Source of the DNA: Cyprinodon diabolis
Lineage: Eukaryota; Chordata; Actinopteri; Cyprinodontiformes; Cyprinodontidae
Length of the DNA: 64,000 nt
Assembly: GCA_030533445.1 (NCBI GenBank)
Contig: CM060062.1
Span: 15,146,164 to 15,210,163 of the forward strand
Direction of reading: 5' to 3'
Made by a program: the position numbers and the translations under genes. Positions within the stretch are counted from its first letter, which is position 1, and every line of letters begins with the position of its first letter. The notes under the pieces are model-generated. The model did not search any database. It saw nothing but the letters and a program-made list of their open reading frames with translations, and had not been told where the DNA came from. Positions 33,937-45,700 of the stretch are shown here, in pieces.

Positions 33937-34761
33937 TTTGAATAGTTCTGAAGAAAATCGTTTAATGCTTTGATGTTATCCTTAATGAGAACATAAGTTA
34001 TAAATCAAAATTGTAAAGTTTAGGAAGTGAAGCCCTCCACAAAGTGACTTTGGCTGCTTTGTATTGTGATAGAAATGCAGTAGGTATATTTATATGGAAG
34101 CAAGTATTGTTATTTAAGGGCTATGAATTAAATTGGATCATTTATCATGCTGTTGAAATATTAAGTTTGCACATTTGTGGAAGACAGGGCAGCAGTTCTG
34201 GGCTGTGTTTAATGTTATGGGACGTTATTTCCCTTCTCATGATTTACTGATTCTATAACTTAATTTTGGAAAGCAATAACTATAACAAGGACTAACTTTA
34301 GGATAGAATTACAATATATGCTAAAGACTATATGCTGGAAATGCCTTAATGTTATGTAGTATCTTGCATTTTTATTATTTGTTGTGTGTAAGTAAAAAGA
34401 GTTTTTTGAAAACACAAACCATTACTTCTGTTTGTTTTCCTTTGTTCCTACTTACCTCCCGATGAACTTAAGGAGAATGGCCGCAGTTTATCACACCCAG
34501 GGTCAGAGGGGGATTTTCACAGACTATAAATACACATTTTCTCATGATGCTTTAAAATGTCTTGACAAAGGCTCACATTATGAATGTGGATGATGACAAA
34601 CCCTAAATGTTTAGTTAGACAAAGTAAATGTAAAGGGTTGTAATTAGTTGAGGTGTTGAAGTTAGACTTTAGTGCTTACTAGTTTAAATGACTGAATGTT
34701 CTTGTACTCTGAAAATGTTTAAGCTGAATGATAATTGCAGCATTTTTCAATAACCAGAGTA

Positions 34762-35944
34762 CACTCACCGGCCACTTTATTAGGCACCCCATGCTAGTAA
34801 CGGGTTGGACCCCCTTTTGCCTTCAGAACTGCCTCAATTCTTCGTGGCATAGATTCAACAAGGTGCTGGAAGCATTCCTCAGTTCCTTCTTCAGTTGCCG
34901 CAGATTTGTCGGCTGCACATCCATGATGCGAATCTCCCGTTCCACCACATCCCAAAGATGCTCTATTGGATTGAGATCTGGTGACTGTGGAGGCCATTTG
35001 AGTACAGTGAACTCATTGTCATGTTCAAGAAACCAGTCTGAGATGATTCCAGCTTTATGACATGGCGCATTTTCCTGCTGAAAGTAGCCATCAGAAGTTG
35101 GGTACATTGTGGTCATAAAGGGATGGACATGGTCAGCAACAATACTCAGGTAGGCTGTGGCGTTGCAACGATGCTCAATTGGTACCAAGGGGCCCAAAGA
35201 GTGCCAAGAAAATATTCCCCACACCATGACACCACCACCACCAGCCTGAACCGTTGATACAAGGCAGGATGGATCCATGCTTTCATGTTGTAGACGCCGA
35301 ATTCTGACCCTACCATCCGAATGTCGCAGCAGAAATCGAGACTCATCAGACCAGGCAACGTTTTTCCAATCTTCTATTGTCCAATTTCGATGAGCTTGTG
35401 CAAATTGTAGCCTCAGTTTCCTGTTCTTAGCTGAAAGGAGTGGCTTCTGCTGCTGTAGCCCATCTGCCTCAAAGTTCGACGTACTGTGCGTTCAGAGATG
35501 CTCTTCTGCCCACCTTGGTTGTAACGGGTGGTTATTTGAGTCACTGTTGCCCTTCTATCAGCTCGAACCAGTCTGGCCATTCTCCTCTGACCTCTGGCAT
35601 CAACAAGGCATTTCCGCCCACAGAACTGCCGCTCACTGGATGTTTTTTCTTTTTCGGACCATTCTCTGTAAACCCTAGAGATGGTTGTGCGTGAAAATCC
35701 CAGTAGATCAGCAGTTTCTGAAATACTCAGACCAGCCCTTCTGGCACCAACAATCATGCCACGTTCAAAGTCACTCAAATCACCTTTCTTCCCCATACTG
35801 ATGCTCGGTTTGAACTGCAGGAGATTGTATTGACCATGTCTACATGCCTAAATGCACTGAGTTGCCGCCATGTGATTGGGTGCTTAGAAATGAAGTGTTA
35901 ACGAGCAGTTGGACAGGTGTACCTAATAAAGTGGCCGGTGAGTG
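34762..35944 (-). mobile_element. Tc1-like element with DD36E-type transposase relic (1183 bp)
   Basis: TA flanks at 34760-34761 and 35945-35946. Perfect 22-bp tips CACTCACCGGCCACTTTATT(AGG) occur at both ends, then diverge to CACCCC versus TACACC. The enclosed transposase on the minus strand is broken by frameshifts, so this copy is not autonomous. The inverted-repeat text is one of the commonest transposon tips in fish genomes. Confidence 0.9.
34794..35796 (-). pseudogene. Broken DD36E (Incomer-like) Tc1 transposase
   Basis: The N-terminal part (35413-35796) starts MGKKGDLSDFERGMIVGAR with a helix-turn-helix (SRTTISRVYREW) and a second one ending RTLRQMGYSSR. A small deletion after this shifts the frame; the catalytic part continues as WSDESRF and HSDGRVR, then MDPSCLV and the glycine box AGGGGVMVWG (35278 downward). 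The second catalytic residue is changed: FQQENAPCHKA has Glu where Asp is expected. [11 protein letters not shown] supplies the final Glu, 36 residues from that position, matching the DD36E group. A second deletion near 34890-34900 shifts the frame again before the C-terminal VESMPRRIEAVLKAKGG. At least two frameshifts plus the D-to-E change make it inactive. Confidence 0.85.
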
Positions 35945-36608
35945 TATGACCTTAACTCTTGTGACATACTGACATAATTGTAATTTTGTTTTCTCTCCAC
36001 TTATTTCACCATTTTGTCAGTGAATGTTGATGTTGAACCCTGGTACAGTATATAATCCATCCATAATAAACATGTAAAGTAAGAGCACGCCTGTTGGGCT
36101 TAAAGTGGGTTAAATTACATCACCAAGAGTTGAAGTGCAGGGAGAGCAATACAATCCATCTATAAGCAGACCAGAGTTGCTTCCTTTTAAGGGCCTAAGT
36201 TTTAGTGCTTGTGCTTTATGAGAGGGATGAAACACTGGGAAAACGGATTGATTCACATATGGGAAAAGCGAAGCGGAGAGGTTTTAATAGGAATTATGCT
36301 TATAGAGTTCAATGAAGAGAAATATTCAGGATTAGAAGGGAGCTAGGAGACGGGAAGCTTGGAATGAAATGTTAACAGCTCATAAGTAAAACAATGAATG
36401 CTTGATGAAGTTGGAAAAATTACTTTGAATTTTATCTTTTCCACCTCCTTTAAAGCTCCTTTACAATTTTATTTCTAAGATTAAGTTTAGGCTAGCCAAT
36501 AAACATCCAATGACTTGTGTATATCACCAATTATAAAGCTTGAACTGAAGATCTAAATAAAAAAAAACAAGCATTTGTTTGAATTTTTTAATATAGACAC
36601 AAATAATA

Positions 36609-37163
36609 TAGCCTGACATAGTCCTACTCAATTCTAGTCAGAATATGAGTCTGATACTGCTCCATAGAGCTGTGATTATGGGGCGTGTTTTGAACGAACC
36701 AGGAAAAAAAATGCCTCTGCACTCAATTGGATAGACCTACAACCAATAAGAGCAACGGAGTGCGTGACGTATGTTAAGCGATGCATAGTTGTTGTCAACA
36801 AACATCAAAGCGTGCAGTTGCACGCCTAGAATAAGAAGATGAGCCTTGATCGCGTTTCTCTGTTCCTCTTTTAAAATTAATTTGCTGTCGATATCTTCTA
36901 GAACAGACATAATAGCAGAATCTACTCACCTCAACTCTCCAGCGGCAGCCATTGTTGTTGTCACCCAAGCGCGCTTTGGTCACGTGGTTGATTACGTTAC
37001 TGTTGATCATCTGTCCATCATCGTATAAAGCCCGCCCTGACAATTTGATTGGATCGCCAGAGGGTGGGCGATCATACTCGCGCTACTATGGAGCAATGCC
37101 AGACCGAACTTCCAGACCTCAAACCTTGTGGGCGGGACTAAGTTCGGAATGGCACCCAGGCTA
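36609..37163. mobile_element. Element with 9-bp target duplication (555 bp), Mutator-like candidate
   Basis: The 9-bp direct repeat CAAATAATA is exact at 36600-36608 and 37164-37172. The element begins TAGCCTG and ends CAGGCTA. Inside the tips, CTGATACTGCTCCATAG near the left resembles the inverse of CTATGGAGCAATGCCAGAC near the right, giving discontinuous inverted repeats. Nine-base duplications are typical of Mutator-like elements; an 8-bp reading is possible if the last C belongs to the element. No transposase is encoded. The interior is GC-richer than the intron and includes binding-site-like words (TCACGTGG, 36979-36986). Confidence 0.7.
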
Positions 37164-39007
37164 CAAATAATATCCTAATTCTGCATAATTGGCATTATAA
37201 AAAAAAAACTGCACTAAAACAAAAGCATTAGTAACACTTTTTGTGATCTAATGAGTCTTTTTTCTGATAAAATATTTTCGTGATTGTTAAGCTAAATTTG
37301 CAACCCAGATTTTATTAATTTCCATTAATATTAAATGAAACGCGAGTATAGTTTATTATTTTTGTTTCCGGCGTGGGGATTTAGGCGGATTGAGGAGTTG
37401 TCAATTTTTTTTATCACTGTTGCCTGAACAGCTTTGGGTGAGCAGATTTTAAGATAAAACCGTTTTTCTTTTCCTTTGCTTTAGGCCCCTTCAACTGCTG
37501 CAGCTCTTAAACGGGGGGGGACTAAACAAAGACCACATTACTCTGCATTAATTGTTAACCCAGTTATATCTTCTCAGCTGACTCTCAGATGATACAGCAG
37601 CAGGAATAGCTTGCACAGTGAGCACGCAATAAAGTCTTATAGTTTCAACAAATTTGATAAAAACACAAACATAGTGATATTTCAGATGCGTGTAAATACC
37701 CAGCACTTCCAGTGTGTGCTTACTCCATGTGGTAAAGCTTCAATTTGCAAGAGGCAATAATTGGCATGTTGTTGGACACTCATAATTTGACTGGTATGAC
37801 GCACTCCAGCCTGAAGACAAACGTCAGCAGACCTGATGCCTGCATTGCACTACATATTTTACTTAGAATGACACAAGCAACGCCATCAGGATGATTATCA
37901 ACAGTCTATCTCTCACATGTGGCCAAAAATGCACATAGATTCAGACAGATTACTTGAGTTGGTTTTATTTGATATACTGAAAAAATGCTATACACTCAAA
38001 GTATTCAGAAAAAGCAATGTCATATTTTTAGAAAATATTATTGCACTGGATCACAACTGTTTTTGTTTTTAGCTACAGGGATTTATGGAGTACTGCATGA
38101 TCAGGAAAAAGTTCAATTTTCTTCATAAGAGAACGGTTGTTTATGACTGTAATGTGAAATTTTGTGGTGTAAAGCTAAGCAGTTTTTTTTATTTATCTTT
38201 TTTGTTATTTAATGATCATTTTGTAATTTCGTGAGCAATACTATTATTTTGTCACTTTTCATGTCCATGTCAGCCTAATGTTGCAGCAATAGCTATAGCA
38301 TTACGTTGGTCTTGACTGCAGCCATGTGAAAGAAAATACAGTTTCTTTTAGAAGGATCCTTAGATTGATGCGTTTTGTTTTTGTGTGTGTGTGTTCCCTG
38401 AATGGGAAGATTGAGCTAGAAAAAAAAAGCAAGTAGATTATTTTCAGCCAGTTTAAAGTTAGTATAAATTAGAGATGTCCCGATCCAGGTTTTTGCACTT
38501 CCGATCCGATACCGATATTGTTTTTGGACTTCCGATCCAATACCGATACTGGCCGATACCAGCCTATCCGAGCATGTATTTAAGTTTAAGTTAAGTTATT
38601 TAGCCTTAGTTGTAAGACTCATGTTGAAAAGGGTTTTAGTACTCTTGATAACATCTAGCCAGCTGAATTAGGTGAGATTGAATAAAACACAATGATTGGT
38701 AACAACAAACTTACCTGTTTATTAAGAGATAAACACAAACTGGACAAAACTATGAATAGCAATCTGAAATTGCACAGTGAACAGTAAAACCGTAAACAGT
38801 TAAAGGTGCAAGTATTACTGTAAGTTTTAATAAAAATGCAAAACAGACAAGAGTGGAAAATAGTCTATTAACTTAGAATCAGGACTCTACTCTTGAAAAA
38901 AGACACTCCTTAAAAAAAAATCAGTGCAAATAATAGTGAACTATTACACAAAAATGCCTTATACTCCCCAATCTCCTCCACACCTAGTCTCCATCTACAC
39001 ACTCCCT

Positions 39008-39544
39008 TCAACTGTTTGCCCTGACTGCTGTCCAAGCATGATGGGGAGATTCTTTTTTTACAAAGACGAGCATTTCCAGATTTTCAGGTGTTAGCCTGCT
39101 CCTGTGTTCATCAATGATGAGTGAGACTGCGCTAAAAAGCCTTTCGCTTTCAACGCTGGTGCAGGGAGCACTGAGGAACTTGGCTGCCGTTGCTGCCAGG
39201 GTGGATAGTCGAGCCTGATTGTCTCTCCAGTAGTGAAAAGGATTGTTCTTACGCCCAAGTGGAGGCTCACTGAGGTAGCTCTCCAACTGAAACAGTGCCC
39301 CTGGGGTGATCTGCTGCTCAGACGGACCTGCTGTGCAGTTCTCCTGCAGTATCTCGTCAAAGTAGCAGCCCAGGCTGCTGGTTGAACTTCCAGCCTCCAT
39401 TCCTGGTGGTTGCTTTGCTGTCTCAGCTTCAGCCACATCTTCTCTAGAGGGCGTGGTCTTCAGCTCTTGTTCCATTTTCATCACCTCTACTTTTACTGCC
39501 TCCTTTGCCTGATCCAGGTTGGTAGCAGTGAAGAACCTTAACAT
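39008..39544 (-). pseudogene. hAT transposase C-terminal dimerisation region
   Basis: A 178-codon open frame with the hAT dimerisation hallmark: a YWRDNQARLSTLAATAAKFL helix, SVESERLFSA, and RSRLTPENLEMLVFVKK. These motifs mediate dimer formation and complete the RNase-H-like fold in hAT transposases and in domesticated ZBED proteins. The first residues (FFTATNLDQAKEAVK) probably continue the coding piece at 40131-40382 across an intron, since an acceptor-like TTAAG lies just before them. The catalytic residues nearer the N-terminus are absent from the element, so no active enzyme can be made. Confidence 0.8.
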
Positions 39545-40040
39545 TTGGATAAAATGTAATAAAGATGTATCAATTATTTTATATTGTTTCAGCCAGTGTC
39601 CACTTATTAATGTTCAATGAAAACAAGTAACATACAAAATAGATCACATAGATCAGATAGCTGAACAATAATAATAATAATAATCAGCAGTCGAGTTGTA
39701 AAAACAGAATGGGGACGATGGATTTTTTATTTTTTTTGGAAGAATTCATAGCCTAATTAATATATTCTATTAACCTAAAGCACTATGCCTGGTCTGGTTG
39801 TTCCATGTCAGGTACGCCGGTCATTGAGCTTTACCAAGGCACCTTACAGTAGAACTGCAGTCAGTCCCCATGTCTATCACTTCCCCTACATAGTTAGGGA
39901 CTAATTTCCCACTGGGATCAGCTTCATAGTCATGGTGGGACACTTTATTGATTTTACAGTGGAGAATCTTTTATTTAGACATAAACGACAACTGTAGAGT
40001 AAAATATTTTAATTATTGTACTATAGCTTGTAACTCACTC

Positions 40041-40132
40041 AAATAATAATAATACTAATAATAGTAGTATTAATAATAATAATAAAAATAAAATAATAAT
40101 AATATAATAATAATAATAAAATAATAATAATC
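40041..40132. repeat. (AAT)n microsatellite
   Basis: Interrupted AAT/AATA repeats over about 90 bases inside the putative intron of the hAT transposase remnant; a shorter AAT run is at 39668-39683. Confidence 0.85.
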
Positions 40133-40382
40133 ACTTGTCTTTGTAGCGTGGATCAAGCATTGTTGCCACGGCATAGAGGGGTTCAGTTTCCACGTAGTCA
40201 AAACGTGTGTGCACAGCATCCAGTAAGGTAGGCTTCATGGTTTGAAGCCCTCGGTGTTCTTCGCTCTCACTGTCCAGAAAGCGTGTCAGGACACGGACAG
40301 ATGGGATGACATCTGCTGCTGCGGCAGAGGCAGCACTGACCTCCGTGGTCATCTCTTGAATACGTGGATCGGATCGGGACAA
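40131..40382 (-). pseudogene. hAT transposase internal fragment
   Basis: An 83-codon frame containing LTRFLDSES and the conserved LYAVATMLDPRYKDK motif found in hAT/ZBED transposases upstream of the dimerisation region. A donor-like AA|GTGATT follows, and the C-terminal piece (39008-39544) begins about 590 bases further along the minus strand, consistent with an intron containing the ATT microsatellite. The frame begins at the right terminal repeat, showing that everything N-terminal has been deleted. Confidence 0.75.
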
Positions 40383-40438
40383 GCCTAGTATAAATCCATA
40401 TTGAAAAAGCTACACAGCCAGTTACTGTTGCTGTTTAA

Positions 40439-41298
40439 TGCTACGTTCAGACCGGACGCAGCAAAAGCAGCAAAATCGCGTCTGCTGCTTCCTTTATGCT
40501 GCTTGTACCAGTTAGTTCTGACGCGCGGCTGAAGCAGCTTTGCTGCTCTGGCTGCGCGGTGCAAAAGTGGGTCTGACGCGCGTTGGACGGAGCTTCACTA
40601 TCCTTTCTCTGCCTTGCAGCTATATTTGCTGTGATCAGTGGGAATAAAGTAGTTTTAATATGTGTTTAAGTGAGAAAATACACCTGAAAACTTCATCAGT
40701 GCAGTCAGTTCAACCAGATTACAATCCTGCCTCCCAATGTTATTTCTGTCGGAGCCGCTCAGACCCCCACATACCGGCGGTGCGCCGACAGTAGGAATCT
40801 CTTCATCAGCAGCCTCTGGCCGGGTCGCCTCCTCGCGGTTCACCGCGGCAGCTGGTAGGTGTTTTTCATCTAAATAATCCGATCTGCAGGCACCAGAATA
40901 ATAAAAGCGAACATATTCTGCCGGCAGATGTATGCATTTTAAGTTAATTATGCGTTAATAAACTGTTTCAGAGGAGTAATCAGAGCGGTCTGTGTCATCA
41001 GCGCTGTGTCTCTCTCCCAGCCAGCTCCCAGATCAGCTTCTCTGATTGGTTGACGCGGCGCGCCGAGCAGCAAAAATTCAATTTTACCATCTCGAGCAGC
41101 AACGCGTTTGCGGCGCGTCACGCGCGTCAGATCCTTAAACGCAGCCGACGCGCTGCTTCAGCTGCTCAGACGCGCTGCGCCTGCTGCTCAAAACGCGCCG
41201 TGGGACCTTTTGCTGCGCCTTGACGCGCGTCAACCATTGACTTTGCATGTAAACTCGCTGCTTCTGTCGCGCCTGCTGCGCCCGGTGTGAACGTAGCA
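40439..41298. mobile_element. GC-rich inverted-repeat element with TAA duplication, PIF/Harbinger-like
   Basis: TAA at 40436-40438 and 41299-41301 flanks inverted ends TGCTACGTTCAGACCG and, from the right inward, TGCTACGTTCACACCG. Three-base TWA duplications are typical of PIF/Harbinger elements. The subterminal 150-250 bp on each side are dense in GCAGC, GACGCGCG and GCGCGTC words, so the element is far richer in CpG than the intron around it. No transposase is encoded; open frames inside are by-products of the GC-rich repeats. Confidence 0.7.
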
Positions 41299-41301
41299 TA
41301 A

Positions 41302-44300
41302 GTATTGCAGTAGTCAGACATCCAGAAAATGGACGGGGAGGAAATCCTTTAATTTTTATCCCTGTATAGACTGCACTTATGTATGCTGAGGGCAATATTC
41401 AGGGGGGAATTATGGTTTCATTATATGTGTGGGTGTAAACTGAAGCTGATGATCTGTTGCTTTCAGAGTTGTCTTCCATTTACTATGTTGTGAGCCCATG
41501 TTGTTAGTCTCATGCAGTTTGTGTTCAGGCTCTGCTGACCTCACTGGGTGTCCAAACGAAGGATGTGAGTGCCAGCGTAGTTGGACTTATTGGGACATCC
41601 AAGGCTGCCTGCACTGGAAACAAACTAACACATTGGGGGAGTTCCTTCAGAACCATCTGTCACTTTTGCTATCAAGAGATGAGCAGAGAACATTAAGGGT
41701 TAGAAAATGCATTTTTGCTATGGAATCTCTAGAAATAATAGTTTAATAATAAATACAAGCAGATAAAATCTGGAAGCTCTTCTTTGTATGAGTAAAAACT
41801 TTCCAAATGGATTTGTTTGTAATGTTTGTCCGCTCTGTTTTGGAACAGAACATTAGTAAAAAAATGATTGCGTCCTACAGAAAACATTTCCTGTGTGACA
41901 TACCAAATACATAATGGCTCAGCATTTTGGTTAAACCACATATCTAAAGTTATTGTAACGCAGATTCACATAGCTCTAAAACAGTTTGTGAAGGAGCTGG
42001 TGCAGAAAGCTGAGAGTGAATAGAAAGATGAGATTATCTGCTTATAAACACAGGTTCCAGTGATTTGGTATAGTGTTTAATTACTGACATACAACTACAC
42101 ACGTTTTGAGAAGGATATCTGCGTGCAGGTGCTCCCCAGTGGAGTATAAGACTGGAATTGAATGAGAGACTTGAAATGTGGTGGAAGCTTTGCTTATCAG
42201 TTTAGAAAGGATTTAATGCATTTTGTGAGTTGGTATGATAACTGTATTTATTGCAATAGTTGCATTTCTTTTCTGACATTGTACAGCCCTACTTTGTTGT
42301 AAGGAGTGTAATTTGATAGACTGTTGTCTGTTTATCATTTTGAACCAGTCTACTCATTCTCTGCTAAACTCTGACTTCAATAAAGCATAAAACTGCTGCT
42401 CACTCCCTAGTTTCTCTCAGACCTGTTTATGTTGGAGTTGTCTGTATATCAAACCAAAAAAAGTGTAATGCAATCTGTTTTTATTATCTCATTTGTGTTT
42501 TAGAACAAATAAAGATGAATCATTCAGGAAGCTTTTTGTACTAATGTAATAAAATAAAAATTATGAGCGTATATTATGTGCAACTAGTACATTTAAAATA
42601 TGAGTTTGTTTTGAAATATTCAAAAAATTATTTCTTCCTCATAGTTTTTAATATTTTCTCCCTTTTATCCTTTTTTCTAAAAGCCAGGCTTGGTTCACAT
42701 TAGAGTTTATTAGTTCATGACATTTTTTTTGTTTGTTTGAATCTATATCTTCCTATTGCAGTTCTGTCATTCAACATTAGTCACTCTATCATAACAAATT
42801 ATGGAATATGATTTTTTTTTTGTCTGAAGTACCACAGCCACATTCATTCTTCCTCTCTTTAGCCATTCTTCCTCTCTTCAGCCTAGATGATGATGTATTG
42901 ACAAGCCAAGCCCTCAGTCACACAATTAGAATGACTGAAGGATAAATCAATAGGAAATGCCACAGAGATGGTTCAATTGCTCTTTTCCTTTTCTTTTCAG
43001 TCATTCACTCAATGCTGTTTTGTTTCCTTTCTTGGTTTTCACCCCTTTTTATGTTTTAATTTCATAAAAATAATGAAGAAGGAACAGGGCTTTATCTGTG
43101 ACACATTTAGCTTTTTGTCTTCTCCATATTGCTGGGTACATGTAGCGGCTTACCTTATTTCTTATACATTAAAATTACCTTCCTTGATGTTTTTTTCCTC
43201 CCAGATTGCTGTAGATCTTGGTCTGCAGCCCCTTCTGCTCTATTTGTGTTTCCCTCCGGTTCTCCCTCTGTCATTCTCTCTCTCTTTTTGACCCTTCGTC
43301 TCCCCCCCTCCCCTCCATCTGTTGATGCTACTGTAACTGGTGAGTGGGTGTGTATAGGAAGAGGTGGACAGTGTGAAGGAGAGGAAGGGTGATCTTTCAA
43401 TTATCACAAGCTGTATAGAGAAGGGGGGGATGCTGAACGGGGCTGCGTTGTTATAGTGATGAGATCTTCTTTGTGTTTGGTTGCCACGGCAACTTCAGTC
43501 ACACTCTTCATACAGCCACTACTACAATCCCACCACCCTCCGAACCCCAGCAGCCGCATGATTGTGGAAAGAGCACTTCACACATTACACACTCCTTCCA
43601 CACAGCCCATTTACACTCTTTTCCTCGACTTTACATACACACACTTCAGCCCAGAAAATTGATATATATCAAATAGAAATAAATATTAAATATTGTGATT
43701 TACTAATGTTTGCGCTGCTATGTGCTGTTCTATATAGTATAACGGTTTAAATCTCATCATCTACAGCACGGGTCCCTGACATAACTCCCAAGTTGGCGGA
43801 TTTTTCATCGATCCTCTGATCATGGGATACATTTTGCAGTTTTAACTTTAAAAATAGCTCAAGACAAATACATTCTATGCAGTTTAGCTATTGCTAAGCT
43901 TCTAAAGAAATTGAGAAAGACTAGGTAACTGAATCAAAACCGTTTGGTTGTTAGCTAACAACCTGCCAGAGGAAGGCAACTTCTTCAGAACTTCTAATAA
44001 GACACACTGTAGAGATGATTTGGCTTAAAGGGGGAAACATTAGATGGATCAGTCCAGTTGTCGACCCTATGTGGGATAAGTCGTCCTAAAACACACCAAA
44101 ACAACAAGCTAACCATCAACAAACTGCTTAGTTACACCTTGACTTCCTACTTTCTGGTCAACAACACAGATGAGATTATTACTCTAGGCTGGTTTTGAGC
44201 ATTGCAAATGGAGGATTACATGATTTTCATACCAGATAATACCATCAGTGTTGAATAACTGCAGTGTTGGTGTCTGTGAGCCTGCAGCTGGCATTTGTAC

Positions 44301-45585
44301 TTTTATGATTATTTTCTGACCATTCTCAACACCTCTTACCTGTAGTAGATTTCAATATAACACTGTATTGTACATCCCTAGCAGTACATCTCTCATACAA
44401 ATCCTGTGGTGCTTTCAATGTGATGCCGGAAACACATTTTTGACTTTTTTTGTAGTACCAGAGTACTATTAACCAAAAAATGTTCACTTAAAATCTCTCT
44501 CTCGAGTCACTGTAACCAAAGTAGAAATACTTTGGATTTTTTTTATTTTTTTTATTCTGAAATCTTTTGCTGACAAACTTTGTGTAATTTGCTTAGATTA
44601 TTTGAAGGATAAAAATTACATTAAATTTGATAGACAATATTATAAGTGTAATGCATATTCATTTTGCAGCAGAGTCATATTGGTTCCTTTCTTCTCTTGA
44701 TTGATCTTTATAACAAAAGTGGGTTAAATTATGCCTTAATTGTGGCTTATTTTTTAGCACTCTGAACTTTGATTTTGTTTTTTGTTTTTATTCAGGTGTG
44801 TCGACTGAAGCATAGAAATAAAACTGAGTTTTGACCAATTATTTTTTTTTCAAGATATAATCAGGGTAATTTGTGTCATTTTGTGAGCTGCAACAGTCTG
44901 AACTTATCTTTGCATGGTTTCCTTGCTGCTCCTGCCTGACTCAATAATGCGTTTACCCTTACCTCTGTTATCAAGGTGACTCGTCACCCTGTTTTGGCAC
45001 TCTGATCAAACTAAACATGGACTAAGGGCAGGAGAAAAATGGGAGTCTGCTCAGAAAAAAAAACTCAAAAAATTTAATAAACGCAGTAACAGACACTTGT
45101 TTTTTAAGTTGAACAACTAAAACTTGAAATACTTCCAAAAGTTTAACCCAATGTGGAAAATAACTTAACATCTTTGCTTTTATTACTTTGTCTCCTTGAA
45201 TTTAAATTGTCGCAATCACGCTTTCAAATGCTGTTGATGGTAAAGTCATGGTTGATAAAGGGCACCCCTGCAGATTTCAAACCTAACATGAAAGAAAGTA
45301 AGTTTACCGTCACTGGGAACTAAGCCCCAATTTCTCTAGGTTCTGTATCACTTTGACTGTAAACCACAGCACAGTAGCTGCACTTCTGTGATTGGTTCAG
45401 AACAAATAAACATCTATTTCCTGTTTTTACATTTGGCTTTGTTGCATTAGATCTAACCAAAATATAAAGGGGAGATTAACAACACATGGCTTCTACTCAG
45501 CATAGTTAAATTTGTTTTTATATTTCAGAAATGCATTTAAGAAAATCAGTATGACGTGAAAGTTTGGTTGGTCCTTATTGTAGAT
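41302..45585. other. Intronic stretch with nothing recognised
   Basis: AT-rich DNA with a pyrimidine-rich tract near 43240-43320 and CA-rich words at 43570-43650. Several frames of 60-107 codons (for example 42968-43291) are open but compositionally driven (leucine, serine and phenylalanine from the T-rich strand). No transposon ends or domains were identified. Confidence 0.5.
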
Positions 45586-45700
45586 TAAGGATGCACCAAT
45601 ATGAAAATCTGGGTTATATCTTTGAAGTTATTTATTGCTGGTAGCTGTTTCACAATTATATGCATTTTACTACAGTTAAGATAAAATAATCTCCCTCGCC
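45586..45700. mobile_element. Possible end of a decayed hAT element
   Basis: AAGGATGCACCAATATGAAAATCTGGGTTATAT resembles a common fish hAT tip (GGGATGCACCGATATGAAAA as remembered). No opposite tip or target duplication was found. Confidence 0.35.

Larger units (their letters stand above)
38470..40387 (-). mobile_element. hAT element with C-terminal transposase remnants (1918 bp)
   Basis: The 8-bp duplication GTATAAAT is exact at 38462-38469 and 40388-40395. Ends: TAGAGATGTCCCGATCC on the left and, inward from the right, TAGGCTTGTCCCGATCC (14 of 17 identical). Repeated CCGATCCGATACCGATA words lie just inside the left end. The minus strand codes for the C-terminal half of a hAT transposase in two pieces, and everything N-terminal (BED finger and first catalytic residues) is missing. 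The right tip follows directly on the coding remnant, so the copy is an internal or 5' deletion derivative. Confidence 0.88.

Noticed and set aside
40439..41298. CpG island or alternative promoter
   Set aside because: Inverted ends and a TAA duplication show that the GC-rich block is a transposon; promoter activity would need separate evidence.
41108..41395. GC-rich open frames on both strands rich in Arg, Ala and Leu
   Set aside because: Composition comes from repeated GCGCGTC and GCAGC words inside the transposon.
42968..43291. 107-codon hydrophobic frame resembling a membrane protein
   Set aside because: The Phe, Leu and Ser richness follows from a T/C-rich strand; no promoter, splice signals or family resemblance.
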